Assembly (NCBI GenBank): GCA_937927675.1 | Contig: CALBSG010000005.1 | Coordinates: 1 to 64,000, forward strand | Direction: 5' to 3' | DNA from: an uncultured Paracoccaceae bacterium | GTDB lineage: Bacteria > Pseudomonadota > Alphaproteobacteria > Rhodobacterales > Rhodobacteraceae | Length of the DNA stretch: 64,000 bases | In this document: positions 43,638 to 52,043 of the stretch, in pieces | Numbering within the stretch: position 1 is the stretch's first letter | How the letters are laid out: every line of letters begins with the position of its first letter | The notes under the pieces: generated by a model | Database searches by the model: none | What the model was told of the DNA's origin: nothing | Seen by the model: only the letters and a program-made list of their open reading frames with translations | Translations under genes and position numbers: made by a program

Positions 43638-43895
43638 ATGAAATCCATCGTTCTGCTTCTTGGCCTTATTGCGGCCCTTCCAGCCTGCATGCCGACCACG
43701 GATCCCGTCGTCGGCGGCGCCCTGACCGGAGCAGTCCTCGGCGCAGCCGTCTCAGATGACGGCGACCGCGTTGAGGGTGCGCTAATTGGCGCGGGTGTGG
43801 GCGGCATTGCGGGCTCGCTCATCGGTCAATCCAGCCGGCCCGGCTATTGTGTCTATCGCGACATCAACGGCAACCGCTACACCGCGCGCTGCTAA
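43638..43895 (+). CDS. Glycine-zipper lipoprotein, 85 aa
   Basis: Lipoprotein signal MKSIVLLLGLIAALPAC (Cys17). The mature part is a glycine-zipper helix pair: GGALTGAVLGAAVSDD and GALIGAGVGGIAGSLIGQ, followed by a short tail with two Cys (YCVYRDINGNRYTARC) that could form a disulfide. Glycine-zipper proteins pack in or against membranes and are common stress-induced envelope proteins. AGGAGA precedes the ATG and a perfect EcfG-type promoter is just upstream. Confidence 0.82.
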   Translation: MKSIVLLLGLIAALPACMPTTDPVVGGALTGAVLGAAVSDDGDRVEGALIGAGVGGIAGSLIGQSSRPGYCVYRDINGNRYTARC

Positions 43896-44048
43896 GGCGC
43901 GGGGTCGGGCAAATCTGGCCCAAAGCAAAAAGCGCCCAAATGCCGCATTGTGACAGGCAGCCCAACCTCCTGCGGGGTTGATCCCGAGGCGGCAGGGCCG
44001 GATCTGCGCGCATCGCAAAAGGGCAATGGTCACATTGAAGCGAGGGCC

Positions 44049-44234
44049 TTACCGGCGCGGTGGGGCCTGATCACCGCAGGGCCGTTCGGCCTCGCTTGAT
44101 TTGCCCACACCGTCTGGTCCGGCCTTTGCCAAACGCAGCAAGGCCCGGTCGAGCTTGTCCGAACCGCCCACAGGGATTGGGTAGGCCTGGGACAAAGGCC
44201 CCTGCAGATCCGTGACGAAATCTTGCGGGTTCAT
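44049..44234 (-). CDS. Hypothetical protein, 61 aa, under an EcfG-type promoter
   Basis: Start fixed by AAAGGAAA eight nt upstream of ATG (MNPQDFVTDLQGPLSQAYPI). The 61-aa product is soluble, ending in a hydrophilic tail (SSEAERPCGDQAPPRR). No family recognised. A GGAAC-N16-GGTT element lies about 80 bp upstream on the same strand, like the promoters of the neighbouring stress genes. It points away from the second sigma-factor gene. The gap 43896-44048 beyond its end shows nothing. Confidence 0.55.
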   Translation of the reverse strand: MNPQDFVTDLQGPLSQAYPIPVGGSDKLDRALLRLAKAGPDGVGKSSEAERPCGDQAPPRR

Positions 44235-44312
44235 GGCTTTTCCTTTCGTACCCGGATCGCGGCGCAATGCCGGGCCAATGCCTGTCATCGAAATCAAAAG
44301 CTTGCCCCTATG

Positions 44313-44337
44313 AACCCGGACCGTCCGAGATGGTTCC
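44313..44337 (-). promoter_or_regulatory. EcfG-type promoter for the 61-aa gene
   Basis: Minus strand GGAAC-N16-GGTT, one mismatch from the consensus. Predicted start near 44305, about 70 nt before the ATG. Confidence 0.55.
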
Positions 44338-44496
44338 TGCCGACCCGACCAGACCACACAGCGAGGGTCCCGCTGTTGCTAAAAGGGAACAGCACCCTGC
44401 GTCGGCGGCTCCCTGCCAAACCCTTTTGACGCTCGCGGAGCGCCCGTCATGGCGCCGCGTTTTTTCCACGATCCCATAAAGAAACCGGAGGCCCGT

Positions 44497-45066
44497 ATGG
44501 CGGCCGAGACTTTTTCGACTGAACTTGTCGACGTCATCCCCAGCCTGCGCGCCTATGCCCGCGCACTGACCCGCAATGCGGCTGATTGTGACGATCTGGT
44601 CCAAGAAACCTTGGCCAAGGCGCTGAAGAACCAGAGCCGATTTGAACACGGCACGCGGCTGAAATCTTGGCTGTTCACCATCATGCGCAACACCTTTTAC
44701 ACCGCCGCAAAGAAGTCTGCGCGGGAACGGCCGGGGCTGGAGGACTGCGTGTCCGCCAGCGTGCTGGTGGAACCCGTGCATGATGCTGTCATCACCCACA
44801 AACGCCTGTTGGCGGCCATCGAACGCCTGCCGCAACAGTATCGCGAGATGCTGATCCTCGTCGTGATGCTGGGAGAAACCTATGAAGACGCCGCCCGCAT
44901 ATGCGGTTGTGCGGTCGGCACGGTCAAAAGCCGGGTCAACCGGGCGCGCAGGATGGTGATGCAAGAGATGGAGGAGGGGTCGCCAGCGCAGCCGCGAAAC
45001 AAAGTGATACTTGCGAATCAACAAATTGGCGCCGTGCCTCGGCAGGTCCAAATGCGACGGCCCTGA
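44497..45066 (+). CDS. Second EcfG-like (ECF15) RNA polymerase sigma factor
   Basis: GGAGG upstream fixes the start at MAAETFSTELVDVIPSL (189 aa). Region 2 reads LRAYARALTRNAADCDDLVQETLAKA then LKSWLFTIMRNTFYT; region 4 reads LPQQYREMLILVVMLGETYEDAARICG and VGTVKSRVNRARRMV. Both match the EcfG group and align well with the EcfG at 53.2 kb (DDLVQDTIVKAW, LQAWLFTILRNTYFS). No nepR copy adjoins it. Many Alphaproteobacteria carry several EcfG paralogues, some with modulating or antagonistic roles. The short tail after region 4 (QPRNKVILANQQIG...) differs from ecfG. Confidence 0.88.
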   Translation: MAAETFSTELVDVIPSLRAYARALTRNAADCDDLVQETLAKALKNQSRFEHGTRLKSWLFTIMRNTFYTAAKKSARERPGLEDCVSASVLVEPVHDAVITHKRLLAAIERLPQQYREMLILVVMLGETYEDAARICGCAVGTVKSRVNRARRMVMQEMEEGSPAQPRNKVILANQQIGAVPRQVQMRRP

Positions 45067-45086
45067 CACACGGCGCAATTTGGTGA

Positions 45087-45111
45087 AACGCGGTTGTCGC
45101 CGAATGGTTCC
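45087..45111 (-). promoter_or_regulatory. Perfect EcfG-type promoter facing back into the second sigma-factor gene
   Basis: Minus strand GGAAC-N16-CGTT, an exact match. Its transcript would start near 45079 and run antisense to the sigma-factor gene ending at 45066. Confidence 0.6.
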
Positions 45112-45231
45112 CCCGAAAACGTCGCCCGCGCGGTATAAGGATTGGGCCACGACGTTGCGGGCGTCCTCATGGTGCGAAAACGGCGTTTTGCCGCTGGCCT
45201 ATCGCGGGAAGGTTGTGACCCGAAGCGGATT

Positions 45232-45245
45232 TCACGCTAACGTGA
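45232..45245. promoter_or_regulatory. Short palindrome upstream of the hybrid kinase
   Basis: TCACG-CTAA-CGTGA, a perfect 5+5 inverted repeat 59 bp before the kinase ATG; possibly an operator. Too short to assign. Confidence 0.25.
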
Positions 45246-45303
45246 GCCGAAGGTCCGTCTCAGGGCCTGCGAAGGGCGGAAAGTCAGATTGGACAGCAAT
45301 GCC

Positions 45304-48300
45304 ATGATGGACGAGCCGGGTCTTGGGCGCGCGGATACCCCTGTGCGGCTGTTACAAGAGCGACTGTATCGCGCAGGTCAAGCAGCGCAGATGTTCCTAT
45401 GGGAACATGACATGCGGACGGGGCGCCAAACTTGGGATGGGGCAGCTGCGGCCGTGATCGGCTGCGCCGAGGTGGATCTGCCCGACAGCGCGGCGGCGGC
45501 GTTGTTCTTTGTAGATCCTGCGGATCACGGCCGGCTGACGGCCTTGTTCGCGGCCGCTATGGCCAAGCACCTTTCCAGTTTTGCCGCCGAGTTTCGCGGC
45601 ATCGATGGGCGAATTTTCCACTCCGAGGCGCGGATTGAGTATGACGACACCGGCACGGCGATCCGCACCACCGGCGTGACGCGCGATATCACCGCCGAGG
45701 CAGAGGCACGACGCCGCCTTGCAGAAAGCGAAGCGCGGGCCCACCAACAGGCGGACGAGCTTCGCACGATTTACGAAGCGGCTCCGATCGGGCTTTGTGT
45801 GCTTGACCGTGACTTGCGGATCTTGCGGGTCAATGAGGCGATGCTGCACATGCATGGCCGGACCGCAGACGATTTCGTGGGACTGGGCCTTGCCGACGCG
45901 ATGCCTGAAATCGCGCACGCGGCGGGTGACCGTATTGGACGGGTGCTGCAAGGCGAAAGCCTTCGCGGCCAGATCATCGCCTTGTCTTTACCGGACGATA
46001 CGATTGGCGCGGCGGTGCCCGCCACCGTTCGCGTCAACTGGGTGCCGCTGCACGACGCCGCCGGGTGCGTACAAGGTGCTGTACTGACCACGGAAAACCT
46101 GACCTTGGAACGCAGCGCCGAGCAGGCGCTTGCCAATCGCGAGGCATTGCTGGCGGCCGTGGGCGACAGTTCCCCCGAAATCATCTATGCCAAAAACACC
46201 GAAGGCCGGATGCTTTATGCCAATGCCGCAACCTTGGCGATGGTCGGCCTGCCGCTCGATCAGGTGCTGGGCCGTACCAGCTATGAATTGATGCCGAATT
46301 CCGGCGGCAAGACACGGCTGATGTCCGATATGAAGGTGATGGCCACCGGACGCACCACCCGGCGAGATGAATCTGTCACCACGATAGACGGGCGTCACAT
46401 GGTGCTGCACACCATCCGCGCGCCCTTGCGTGACGCCCAAGGCAAGCTCATCGGCCTTGTCGGCCTTTCCAGCGATGTAACCGCCCAGCGCGCCGCCGAA
46501 GCGCGGCAAGTGTTTTTGCTGCAACTGGCCGATCAGTTGCGCAGTGATCGTCGCGCTGCCTGGGTAACAGTACGCGCCTTGGGGCGGTTTTTTGGCGTGA
46601 CGCGGGCGGGCTTTGCCAGCCATTCGGCCGATCATTCTGGCGAGCCAACCCTCTCAGATGCCTTTTTTGAAGAATGGAGTGACGGGATTGCCCGCAGCCT
46701 GACCCCGACCCAGGGGCTGACCAATCTGGGAGATTGGATCCGGGGCGAGCTGGCCCAAGGTCGCATCATCGAAATCGCCGATGTGCTGCACGACAATCGC
46801 ATCAAAACCCCCGCTGCCTTTTTGGAACATGGAACCCGCGCGGCCTTGATTGTGCCTTTGCTGCGCGATGGCGTCGTGGTCGCAACCTTGTATCTGGCCG
46901 ATGCGCAGCCGCGCGACTGGCAGGCAGCAGACATCGCACTTGTGCGCGATGTGGCCGAGCGCAGTTGGGCCGCCGTGGAACGGGAACGCAGCGAACGGGC
47001 ATTGCGCCAAGCCGAAGCCCGTCATCGCACGGTTCTGGAGGCCTCCGCTGCGGTGGTTTGGTCCACCGACACTGCGGGCGGTTTTGCGACACCGCAACCC
47101 AGTTGGGCCGCCTATACCGGGCAGAACTGGCCGGACCATGCCGGACAGGGTTGGACCCGAATGATCCACCCCGATGACCTGCCGCGCCTGATGGACGACT
47201 GGCAGGCCGCGCTGGTCAAGGGCGGCGGGCATTACCAGTCGGGGGGCCGGATCTGGCACGGCCCAAGCGGGCGCTGGCGGCATTTTGTGGTGCGAGGTGC
47301 ACCACTTGTCAGCCCGCTTGATGGCAAAGTGCAGGAATGGATTGGCGCGGTCACCGACATCGATGACCAGCGCAGAGCCGAAGATGACCTGCGCCTGAGT
47401 GAAACCCGGCTGCGGCTGGCGAAGGAGGCGGCTGGGCTGGGCATCTTCGAACTGGACCTTGGCAGCGGAGAACTCAGCTGGGATGCGGCCAGTCTGGCCA
47501 TCTTGCGTGACAGCGGCAAAGGTCCGCCAACGCTGAATAGTTTTCTGCAACGTATTCACCCAAACGACCGCGCGGCGCTGCGTTCCGGCCTCGAAGGGGC
47601 GTTAAACGCACCCGCCGAAGGCCGCATGTCGATTGAAATCCGCATTGACAGCGGGATGAACCTGCGGCCGATCTGGCTTTCGGTGATGGCGCAGGTCAGC
47701 CCTTGGCCCGCCCCAGAGCGCGGCCAAACCTCTGGCCCGGATCAGCCGCGGCAACCCAACAGTCCGCAGCGCAGAGATATCCGTCGGCTGGTTGGCTCTC
47801 TGCGTGACATCACCGCCCGCAAGCACAAAGAAATCGCCTTGCAATCGCTGAACCGTCGCTTGGCCGACCGCATGGAACAGGCCGCGGCCGAGCGCGATCG
47901 GTTGTGGTCGGTGACAGACGACTTTCTGGCCACCACCGACAGCGCGGGCGTGTTGCACGAAGTCAGCGACAGTTGGGCGCGGATGCTGGGCCGCGCGCCC
48001 GGACAGCTGATCGGCAGGCCCTATGCCGCGATTTTTCACCCCGACGATCTGCCCCGGATCGAAGCGGCGCAGCACGAACTTTTCAAGCACGGCGGCTCTG
48101 CCTTTGTCGAGGCGCGGATACAGGCCGCTGATGGCGAATGGCGGCCCGTCAACTGGCGGCTCACGTCAGAACCTGATGTGGATCGGCTTTACGCGGTTGG
48201 TCGCGACATGACGGCCGACCATGCCCAAGCCCGCGCGCTGTCCGAGGCGCAGGCGCAGTTGCACGAGGCACAGAAGATTGAAACCATCGGCCAGCTGACA

Positions 48301-49413
48301 GGTGGTGTGGCGCATGATTTCAACAACCTACTGGCCGCGATTCTGTCCAATCTTCGGGCGGCGCAGACCCGCACGACCGACCCGCGGCTGGCCCGTCTGG
48401 TTGCTGGCGCGATGGAGGCCGCAGAACGCGGCGCCCTGCTGACAGGTCGGCTCTTGGCGTTTGCCCGGCGGCAAGAACTGTCCTCCACCGTGATTGACCT
48501 TGCCGCCATGATTGCGGGGCTGCACGACCTTTTGGAAGGATCTCTTGGGCCGCAGATCACACTCTGCGATCAATTACCGGCCGATCTGCCACCGATCCGT
48601 GGCGATCTGAACCAGTTGGAACTTGCGCTTTTGAACCTTGCGGTGAACGCCCGCGACGCGATGCCCCAAGGTGGCACGCTGACGATCACGGCCCGCGCTG
48701 TCTCCATCTCGGCCAATGCAGCGCCCCTTTCGGACGCTGGCGATCTTCGGTTGGCACCCGGCGCCTATGTGGTTCTGGCGGTCACCGATACCGGCAGCGG
48801 CATGGATGAAACCACCCGTCGCCGCGCCACGGAACCCTTCTTCACCACCAAGGGGGTCGGCAAGGGCACCGGTCTTGGTTTATCGATGGTTTACGGGCTT
48901 GCCGTGCAATTGGGCGGCACAATGCTGCTGGAAAGCTTGCCGGGCCAAGGCACAACTGTTGCGCTTTGGTTGCCCGTGAATACCGAAGGCACGCAGGCCC
49001 CCGGCCCGGCACCATCCGGCACCCAGACAGAAAATGACCAGCCTGCCGCCAGCCGGTTGTGCATCATGGTGGTCGACGATGATCCGCTGGTCGCGATGGG
49101 CACAAGTGCCATGCTGGAAGACTTGGGCCACCAGGTCGTCGAGGTGAACTCAGCGGCGGCTGCGTTGGATTTTCTGGCGAGCGCAGATCAGGTTGATCTG
49201 GTGCTGACCGACCATGCCATGCCCGGCATGACCGGCACCCAACTTGCCGCCGAGATGCGGGCTCGGGGCTGGCAGATCCCGGTCGCCCTTGCCACCGGCT
49301 ATGCGGAGTTGCCGCAAAGCGAAGACGATGTGCTGCCCCGGCTGGCCAAGCCCTTTGGCCATCAGGATCTGGTGCAGCTGATCCAGCGGCTCTGCGGTGC
49401 CAGTCGGGGCTGA
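45304..49413 (+). CDS. Very large multi-PAS/GAF hybrid sensor histidine kinase with receiver domain
   Basis: About 1369 aa from the ATG at MMDEPGLGRADTPV; a TTG five codons upstream is an alternative. No membrane segment, so it is a soluble sensor. In order I see about six PAS/PAC units (near residues 20-130, 145-265, 280-395, 570-695, 700-845, 870-985), with a GAF domain at ~405-560 (LTNLGDWIRGELAQGRIIEI). Then follow a HisKA domain with GGVAHDFNNLLAAI (phospho-His near 1003), an HATPase (VNARDAMPQGGTL, DTGSGMDETT, GKGTGLGLSMVYG) and a C-terminal receiver (MVVDDDPL, phospho-Asp in LTDHAMPGM near 1301). All kinase boxes look intact. It sits between two stress-sigma loci, so it may feed light, redox or ligand cues into them; this is inference. 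Confidence 0.92.
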   Translation: MMDEPGLGRADTPVRLLQERLYRAGQAAQMFLWEHDMRTGRQTWDGAAAAVIGCAEVDLPDSAAAALFFVDPADHGRLTALFAAAMAKHLSSFAAEFRGIDGRIFHSEARIEYDDTGTAIRTTGVTRDITAEAEARRRLAESEARAHQQADELRTIYEAAPIGLCVLDRDLRILRVNEAMLHMHGRTADDFVGLGLADAMPEIAHAAGDRIGRVLQGESLRGQIIALSLPDDTIGAAVPATVRVNWVPLHDAAGCVQGAVLTTENLTLERSAEQALANREALLAAVGDSSPEIIYAKNTEGRMLYANAATLAMVGLPLDQVLGRTSYELMPNSGGKTRLMSDMKVMATGRTTRRDESVTTIDGRHMVLHTIRAPLRDAQGKLIGLVGLSSDVTAQRAAEARQVFLLQLADQLRSDRRAAWVTVRALGRFFGVTRAGFASHSADHSGEPTLSDAFFEEWSDGIARSLTPTQGLTNLGDWIRGELAQGRIIEIADVLHDNRIKTPAAFLEHGTRAALIVPLLRDGVVVATLYLADAQPRDWQAADIALVRDVAERSWAAVERERSERALRQAEARHRTVLEASAAVVWSTDTAGGFATPQPSWAAYTGQNWPDHAGQGWTRMIHPDDLPRLMDDWQAALVKGGGHYQSGGRIWHGPSGRWRHFVVRGAPLVSPLDGKVQEWIGAVTDIDDQRRAEDDLRLSETRLRLAKEAAGLGIFELDLGSGELSWDAASLAILRDSGKGPPTLNSFLQRIHPNDRAALRSGLEGALNAPAEGRMSIEIRIDSGMNLRPIWLSVMAQVSPWPAPERGQTSGPDQPRQPNSPQRRDIRRLVGSLRDITARKHKEIALQSLNRRLADRMEQAAAERDRLWSVTDDFLATTDSAGVLHEVSDSWARMLGRAPGQLIGRPYAAIFHPDDLPRIEAAQHELFKHGGSAFVEARIQAADGEWRPVNWRLTSEPDVDRLYAVGRDMTADHAQARALSEAQAQLHEAQKIETIGQLTGGVAHDFNNLLAAILSNLRAAQTRTTDPRLARLVAGAMEAAERGALLTGRLLAFARRQELSSTVIDLAAMIAGLHDLLEGSLGPQITLCDQLPADLPPIRGDLNQLELALLNLAVNARDAMPQGGTLTITARAVSISANAAPLSDAGDLRLAPGAYVVLAVTDTGSGMDETTRRRATEPFFTTKGVGKGTGLGLSMVYGLAVQLGGTMLLESLPGQGTTVALWLPVNTEGTQAPGPAPSGTQTENDQPAASRLCIMVVDDDPLVAMGTSAMLEDLGHQVVEVNSAAAALDFLASADQVDLVLTDHAMPGMTGTQLAAEMRARGWQIPVALATGYAELPQSEDDVLPRLAKPFGHQDLVQLIQRLCGASRG

Positions 49414-49459
49414 GCCTGCAGCACTCTGCACACCTCCGCGGCGGCGTGCCCGGCTGAAG

Positions 49460-49485
49460 GGAACCCGACCGTGCATCCGGGCGTT
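49460..49485 (+). promoter_or_regulatory. EcfG-type promoter for the YqjD-like operon
   Basis: Perfect GGAAC-N17-CGTT. Predicted start near 49493, about 32 nt before the ATG at 49525. Confidence 0.8.
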
Positions 49486-49524
49486 TCCTGATGGCTGACC
49501 ATAGCACAACAGCAGGAGTGCAGC

Positions 49525-50004
49525 ATGACCAACACACCATTGAAAACCAAAATCGCCGAAACGGCAGAGTTGGCGGCCGGGAAGGCGCGTGAGGGTCTGG
49601 GCGCGGCGGCCGACAGGACAAAAGATGCCGCAAAAACCATCAAGCAAGAGGCCTCTGCGCGGGTCACCAACACTGCAGAGGCGCTGCGCGAAGCAACCTC
49701 GGCGCGCGTCGACGACGCCCGCGAGACCTTGGTGACCACCGGCGAACGTCTGGCGCGCAGTTTGCAAGACAGCGCCGAAGATCTGGATGGTCTGCAATCG
49801 CGGGTGCTATCGGGTTTGGCAGATGGCGTCACAGGCGCAACGGATCGCCTGCGACGCCACAGCCCCGGCGATCTCTTGTCGCGGACCCGCCGCCTTGCGC
49901 GCGACAATCCTGGTCTCTTTGCGGCAGGCGCGGCTTTGGCCGGATTTGCCTTGGCCCGGTTCCTGCGATCATCAGCTGAAGGCAAGGGTGGACCCTCGCC
50001 ATGA
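49525..50004 (+). CDS. ElaB/YqjD-like helical membrane-anchored protein
   Basis: The 159-aa product is a long amphipathic helix rich in Ala, Glu, Arg and Thr (AETAELAAGKAREGLGAAADR, DAARETLVTTGERLARSL-type) ending in one C-terminal membrane helix (NPGLFAAGAALAGFALARFL). That is the layout of YqjD/ElaB/YgaM, stationary-phase proteins that sit in the inner membrane and, in E. coli, bind ribosomes. AGGAG precedes the ATG. It heads a three-gene operon (4- and 11-bp overlaps) under a perfect EcfG-type promoter. Confidence 0.82.
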   Translation: MTNTPLKTKIAETAELAAGKAREGLGAAADRTKDAAKTIKQEASARVTNTAEALREATSARVDDARETLVTTGERLARSLQDSAEDLDGLQSRVLSGLADGVTGATDRLRRHSPGDLLSRTRRLARDNPGLFAAGAALAGFALARFLRSSAEGKGGPSP

Positions 50005-50417
50005 CAACGGCCGACCACCATGATCGCCCCGACACCCTCACCGAGATTCTGGGCGAGGTGATGGCCGGGATAATGCGCTTGATCCGAGGAGAAGTTGCTT
50101 TGGCACAGGCCGAGGCGGCGGCAAGTGCCCATAAGGCGGCCTCTGCGCTGGTGCTGTTGGGCGTTGCGGCGATCTTTATCATGGCCGGGATCACCTGCCT
50201 TGCCGCTGGGGCGGTGTTGGGGCTGGTCACCGCCGGGCTGGCCCCGGTCTGGGCGACCTTGCTGGTCGGCGCGCTGCTTGCGCTTTTGGGTTGCGGCTAT
50301 GGCCAGCATGCCCGCCGCTTGCTTTTGGATGCGACACGGGGCGCCCGCCGCCCGGCACGCAACCTTCAGCAAGATCTGGAAACCTTGCAAACCAGGGGGA
50401 AATCCGATGGCCTATGA
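50001..50417 (+). CDS. Phage-holin-like (YqjE/DUF1469) membrane protein
   Basis: A 138-aa protein of the Phage_holin_3_6/YqjE family: an N-terminal amphipathic helix (LTEILGEVMAGIMRLIRGEVALAQAEAAA) and two membrane helices (~50-72 and ~80-104). Despite the name, chromosomal members in this context are envelope stress proteins, not lysis proteins. It overlaps the YqjD-like gene by 4 bp and the DUF3618 gene by 11 bp, reproducing the yqjD-yqjE pairing. Confidence 0.85.
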   Translation: MTTADHHDRPDTLTEILGEVMAGIMRLIRGEVALAQAEAAASAHKAASALVLLGVAAIFIMAGITCLAAGAVLGLVTAGLAPVWATLLVGALLALLGCGYGQHARRLLLDATRGARRPARNLQQDLETLQTRGKSDGL

Positions 50418-51288
50418 CACGGACGACATTGAACGCGAATTGCAAGCAGAGCGCGCGCGCCTTGGCGATAACCTTGGGAAGCTGAGGGATCGCTTGACCG
50501 CCAACGCGCTGCTGGAGGAGCTGAGCTGTACCTTGCGTGCGCACCTTGGCCCTCTGGCGCGGGGCGCCGACCAAGCGATCCGCGACAATCCCTTTGCGGC
50601 CGCGTTGACGGCTGCGGGACTGGCCTGGCTGGTCTTTGGCCGCACGCCCCGCCCCATCGTGCGAAGCGGCGAGATTTTGGCGGGGACAAAATACGAAGCC
50701 CTATCGCGCTGGGAAGACGAGGGTGGCCCGGTTGCGCCCTTGAAAGACCCCGATCTGAATTGGATCAGCGAAACCGACAGTCTGCGCGCCAAGGCAAGCG
50801 CGGCGCTTCGCCGTCTCGATCGCAATGTTCGGGGCAAATCGACCACGGCCGCAGATGCACAGGCCCAGCGGGACCGCATCCTGAAAGAGCTTGCCCGCGA
50901 CGCGAATACCGCATTTCGGCAGGGGCTGGAAACCTTGCCGCCCGAGGCCCAGACCCGCATCGCAACCGCCCGCGAGACGGCTTATCTTGCAGGGCAAAGC
51001 TTGGGGCGCAGGGCGGTTGCCACCGTTGAAGAAAGCCCCCTTTTGACGGGCTGTCTGGCACTGGGTCTGGGGGCCGCGCTGGCATCTGTCTTGCCGCAAA
51101 GTCAGATCGAGAACCGGGTTTTGGGGGCAGAGCGGGACCGATTGATGAAACAGGCCGATGATCTGCTGCGCAGCGAAAAGGCCCGTGCGGCCGACGTTCT
51201 CAGCGGTCTGGCCAATGCCATGCGCGAGGATTTTTCCGAAGCAACCACAACTCTGACCAAGGGCAATACCCAAGGTCGCACCGGTTAG
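50407..51288 (+). CDS. DUF3618 domain protein
   Basis: Start at MAYDTDDIERELQAERARLGDNLGKLRDRL, the typical DUF3618 opening; it overlaps the upstream gene by 11 bp, so the ATG of this frame is well supported. The 293-aa protein has two hydrophobic segments (NPFAAALTAAGLAWLVFG, and SPLLTGCLALGLGAALASVL) separated by ~125 charged residues and ends in a helical tail. DUF3618 genes regularly follow yqjD/yqjE-like genes. Function unknown; likely a membrane-associated stress protein. Confidence 0.85.
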   Translation: MAYDTDDIERELQAERARLGDNLGKLRDRLTANALLEELSCTLRAHLGPLARGADQAIRDNPFAAALTAAGLAWLVFGRTPRPIVRSGEILAGTKYEALSRWEDEGGPVAPLKDPDLNWISETDSLRAKASAALRRLDRNVRGKSTTAADAQAQRDRILKELARDANTAFRQGLETLPPEAQTRIATARETAYLAGQSLGRRAVATVEESPLLTGCLALGLGAALASVLPQSQIENRVLGAERDRLMKQADDLLRSEKARAADVLSGLANAMREDFSEATTTLTKGNTQGRTG

Positions 51289-51317
51289 GCGGGTCGCAAA
51301 AAAGTTCCTCCAAGGTG

Positions 51318-51342
51318 GGAACCCATCTGTGGTCTGAAGGTT
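51318..51342 (+). promoter_or_regulatory. EcfG-type promoter for the candidate small RNA
   Basis: GGAAC-N16-GGTT, one mismatch from consensus. It is 30 bp past the DUF3618 stop; the predicted start (about 51349) coincides with the first base of an 8-bp stem-loop. Confidence 0.6.
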
Positions 51343-51348
51343 TCTCCG

Positions 51349-51458
51349 GCAGACGGTTGCAAGAAAGTCCCTGTCCTGCCGTCTGCAAAGGGTGCTTCCC
51401 TTCCCCCTTGCTCTGGCGCCGACAGTCTACCCTGGGGGTCGATGTCGGCGCCTTTTTT
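51349..51458 (+). ncRNA. Candidate EcfG-dependent small RNA, about 110 nt
   Basis: No ORF of note lies here. The segment begins with a stem-loop (GCAGACGG 51349-51356 / CCGTCTGC 51379-51386). A single-stranded C/U-rich stretch follows (CTTCCCTTCCCCCTTG, ~51395-51410) that could pair with Shine-Dalgarno sequences, and a strong intrinsic terminator ends it. An EcfG-type promoter stands just upstream. This is the classic layout of a trans-acting small RNA. Confidence 0.5.
51415..51458 (+). terminator. Terminator of the candidate small RNA / YqjD operon
   Basis: Perfect 10-bp stem GGCGCCGACA / TGTCGGCGCC with an 18-nt loop, followed by six T. Confidence 0.88.
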
Positions 51459-51507
51459 ATGCTCGCACACAGACGGCGTGGCGCCGGCCAGCGACGGGCG
51501 CCCAGCG

Positions 51508-51996
51508 CTATTCCAGCTTGCTGACAATCGCTTGGGCAAAGGCTGCAATCATCGCATCATAGTAGACGCGGGTATCGGCTGGCAGGGTTTCCAGACTGAC
51601 ATCTGATGAGATCATCGGCTTGGCCTGATTGACGTCCACCAACAATTGATAAAAGCGGTTTTGCGATTTGTCGTCGTCGTTGCGCATGGTCACATCGCCG
51701 ATGATCCGGGTGTCGGCCAGACCGATTGCATCGGTAAAGCCGTTCGACAATTCAACCTCGGCAATGTCGATACTGATGTCGACGCCCTTTGTGGCAATCC
51801 TGTCGCCCAGCCGCGATGCAATCGCGCCCTCCAAGTCTTCATCCAGACGTGCCCAATAGGTGGCGGCGGTCGGGTTGGCGACAGCGGCAAGGTCGGTTGT
51901 CACATCAACCGATTTCACAGTCCAAGGGTCGGCCGCAAAGGCCATCGGAACCACAGCGAGGTTCACCGTGACAGCAAAGATCATGGAACGCAGCAT
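51508..51996 (-). CDS. Exported protein of unknown function, 162 aa
   Basis: Signal peptide MLRSMIFAVTVNLAVVPMAFAADP. The mature ~140 residues look like a beta/alpha domain (WTVKSVDVTTDLAAV, DISIDIAEVELSNGF, GDVTMRNDDDKSQNRFYQLLVDV, AFAQAIVSKLE), suggesting a periplasmic lipid- or ligand-binding fold. No family recognised. A perfect EcfG-type promoter is placed 48 bp upstream of the ATG, so it should be a stress-induced periplasmic protein. Confidence 0.75.
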   Translation of the reverse strand: MLRSMIFAVTVNLAVVPMAFAADPWTVKSVDVTTDLAAVANPTAATYWARLDEDLEGAIASRLGDRIATKGVDISIDIAEVELSNGFTDAIGLADTRIIGDVTMRNDDDKSQNRFYQLLVDVNQAKPMISSDVSLETLPADTRVYYDAMIAAFAQAIVSKLE

Positions 51997-52043
51997 AAGA
52001 AGCTCTCCTGTGTCATCGGGGGCCTCTGCCCCCTCGACAGGTT

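Noticed and set aside
43300..43641. 113-aa plus-strand ORF overlapping the 24-aa ORF
   Set aside because: Arg/Gly/Cys-rich frame with no ribosome site, crossing the promoter of the glycine-zipper gene; the 24-aa frame is better supported.
50001..50417. Prophage remnant suggested by the holin-like protein
   Set aside because: No other phage gene is near; the YqjD/YqjE/DUF3618 order is a chromosomal stress operon.
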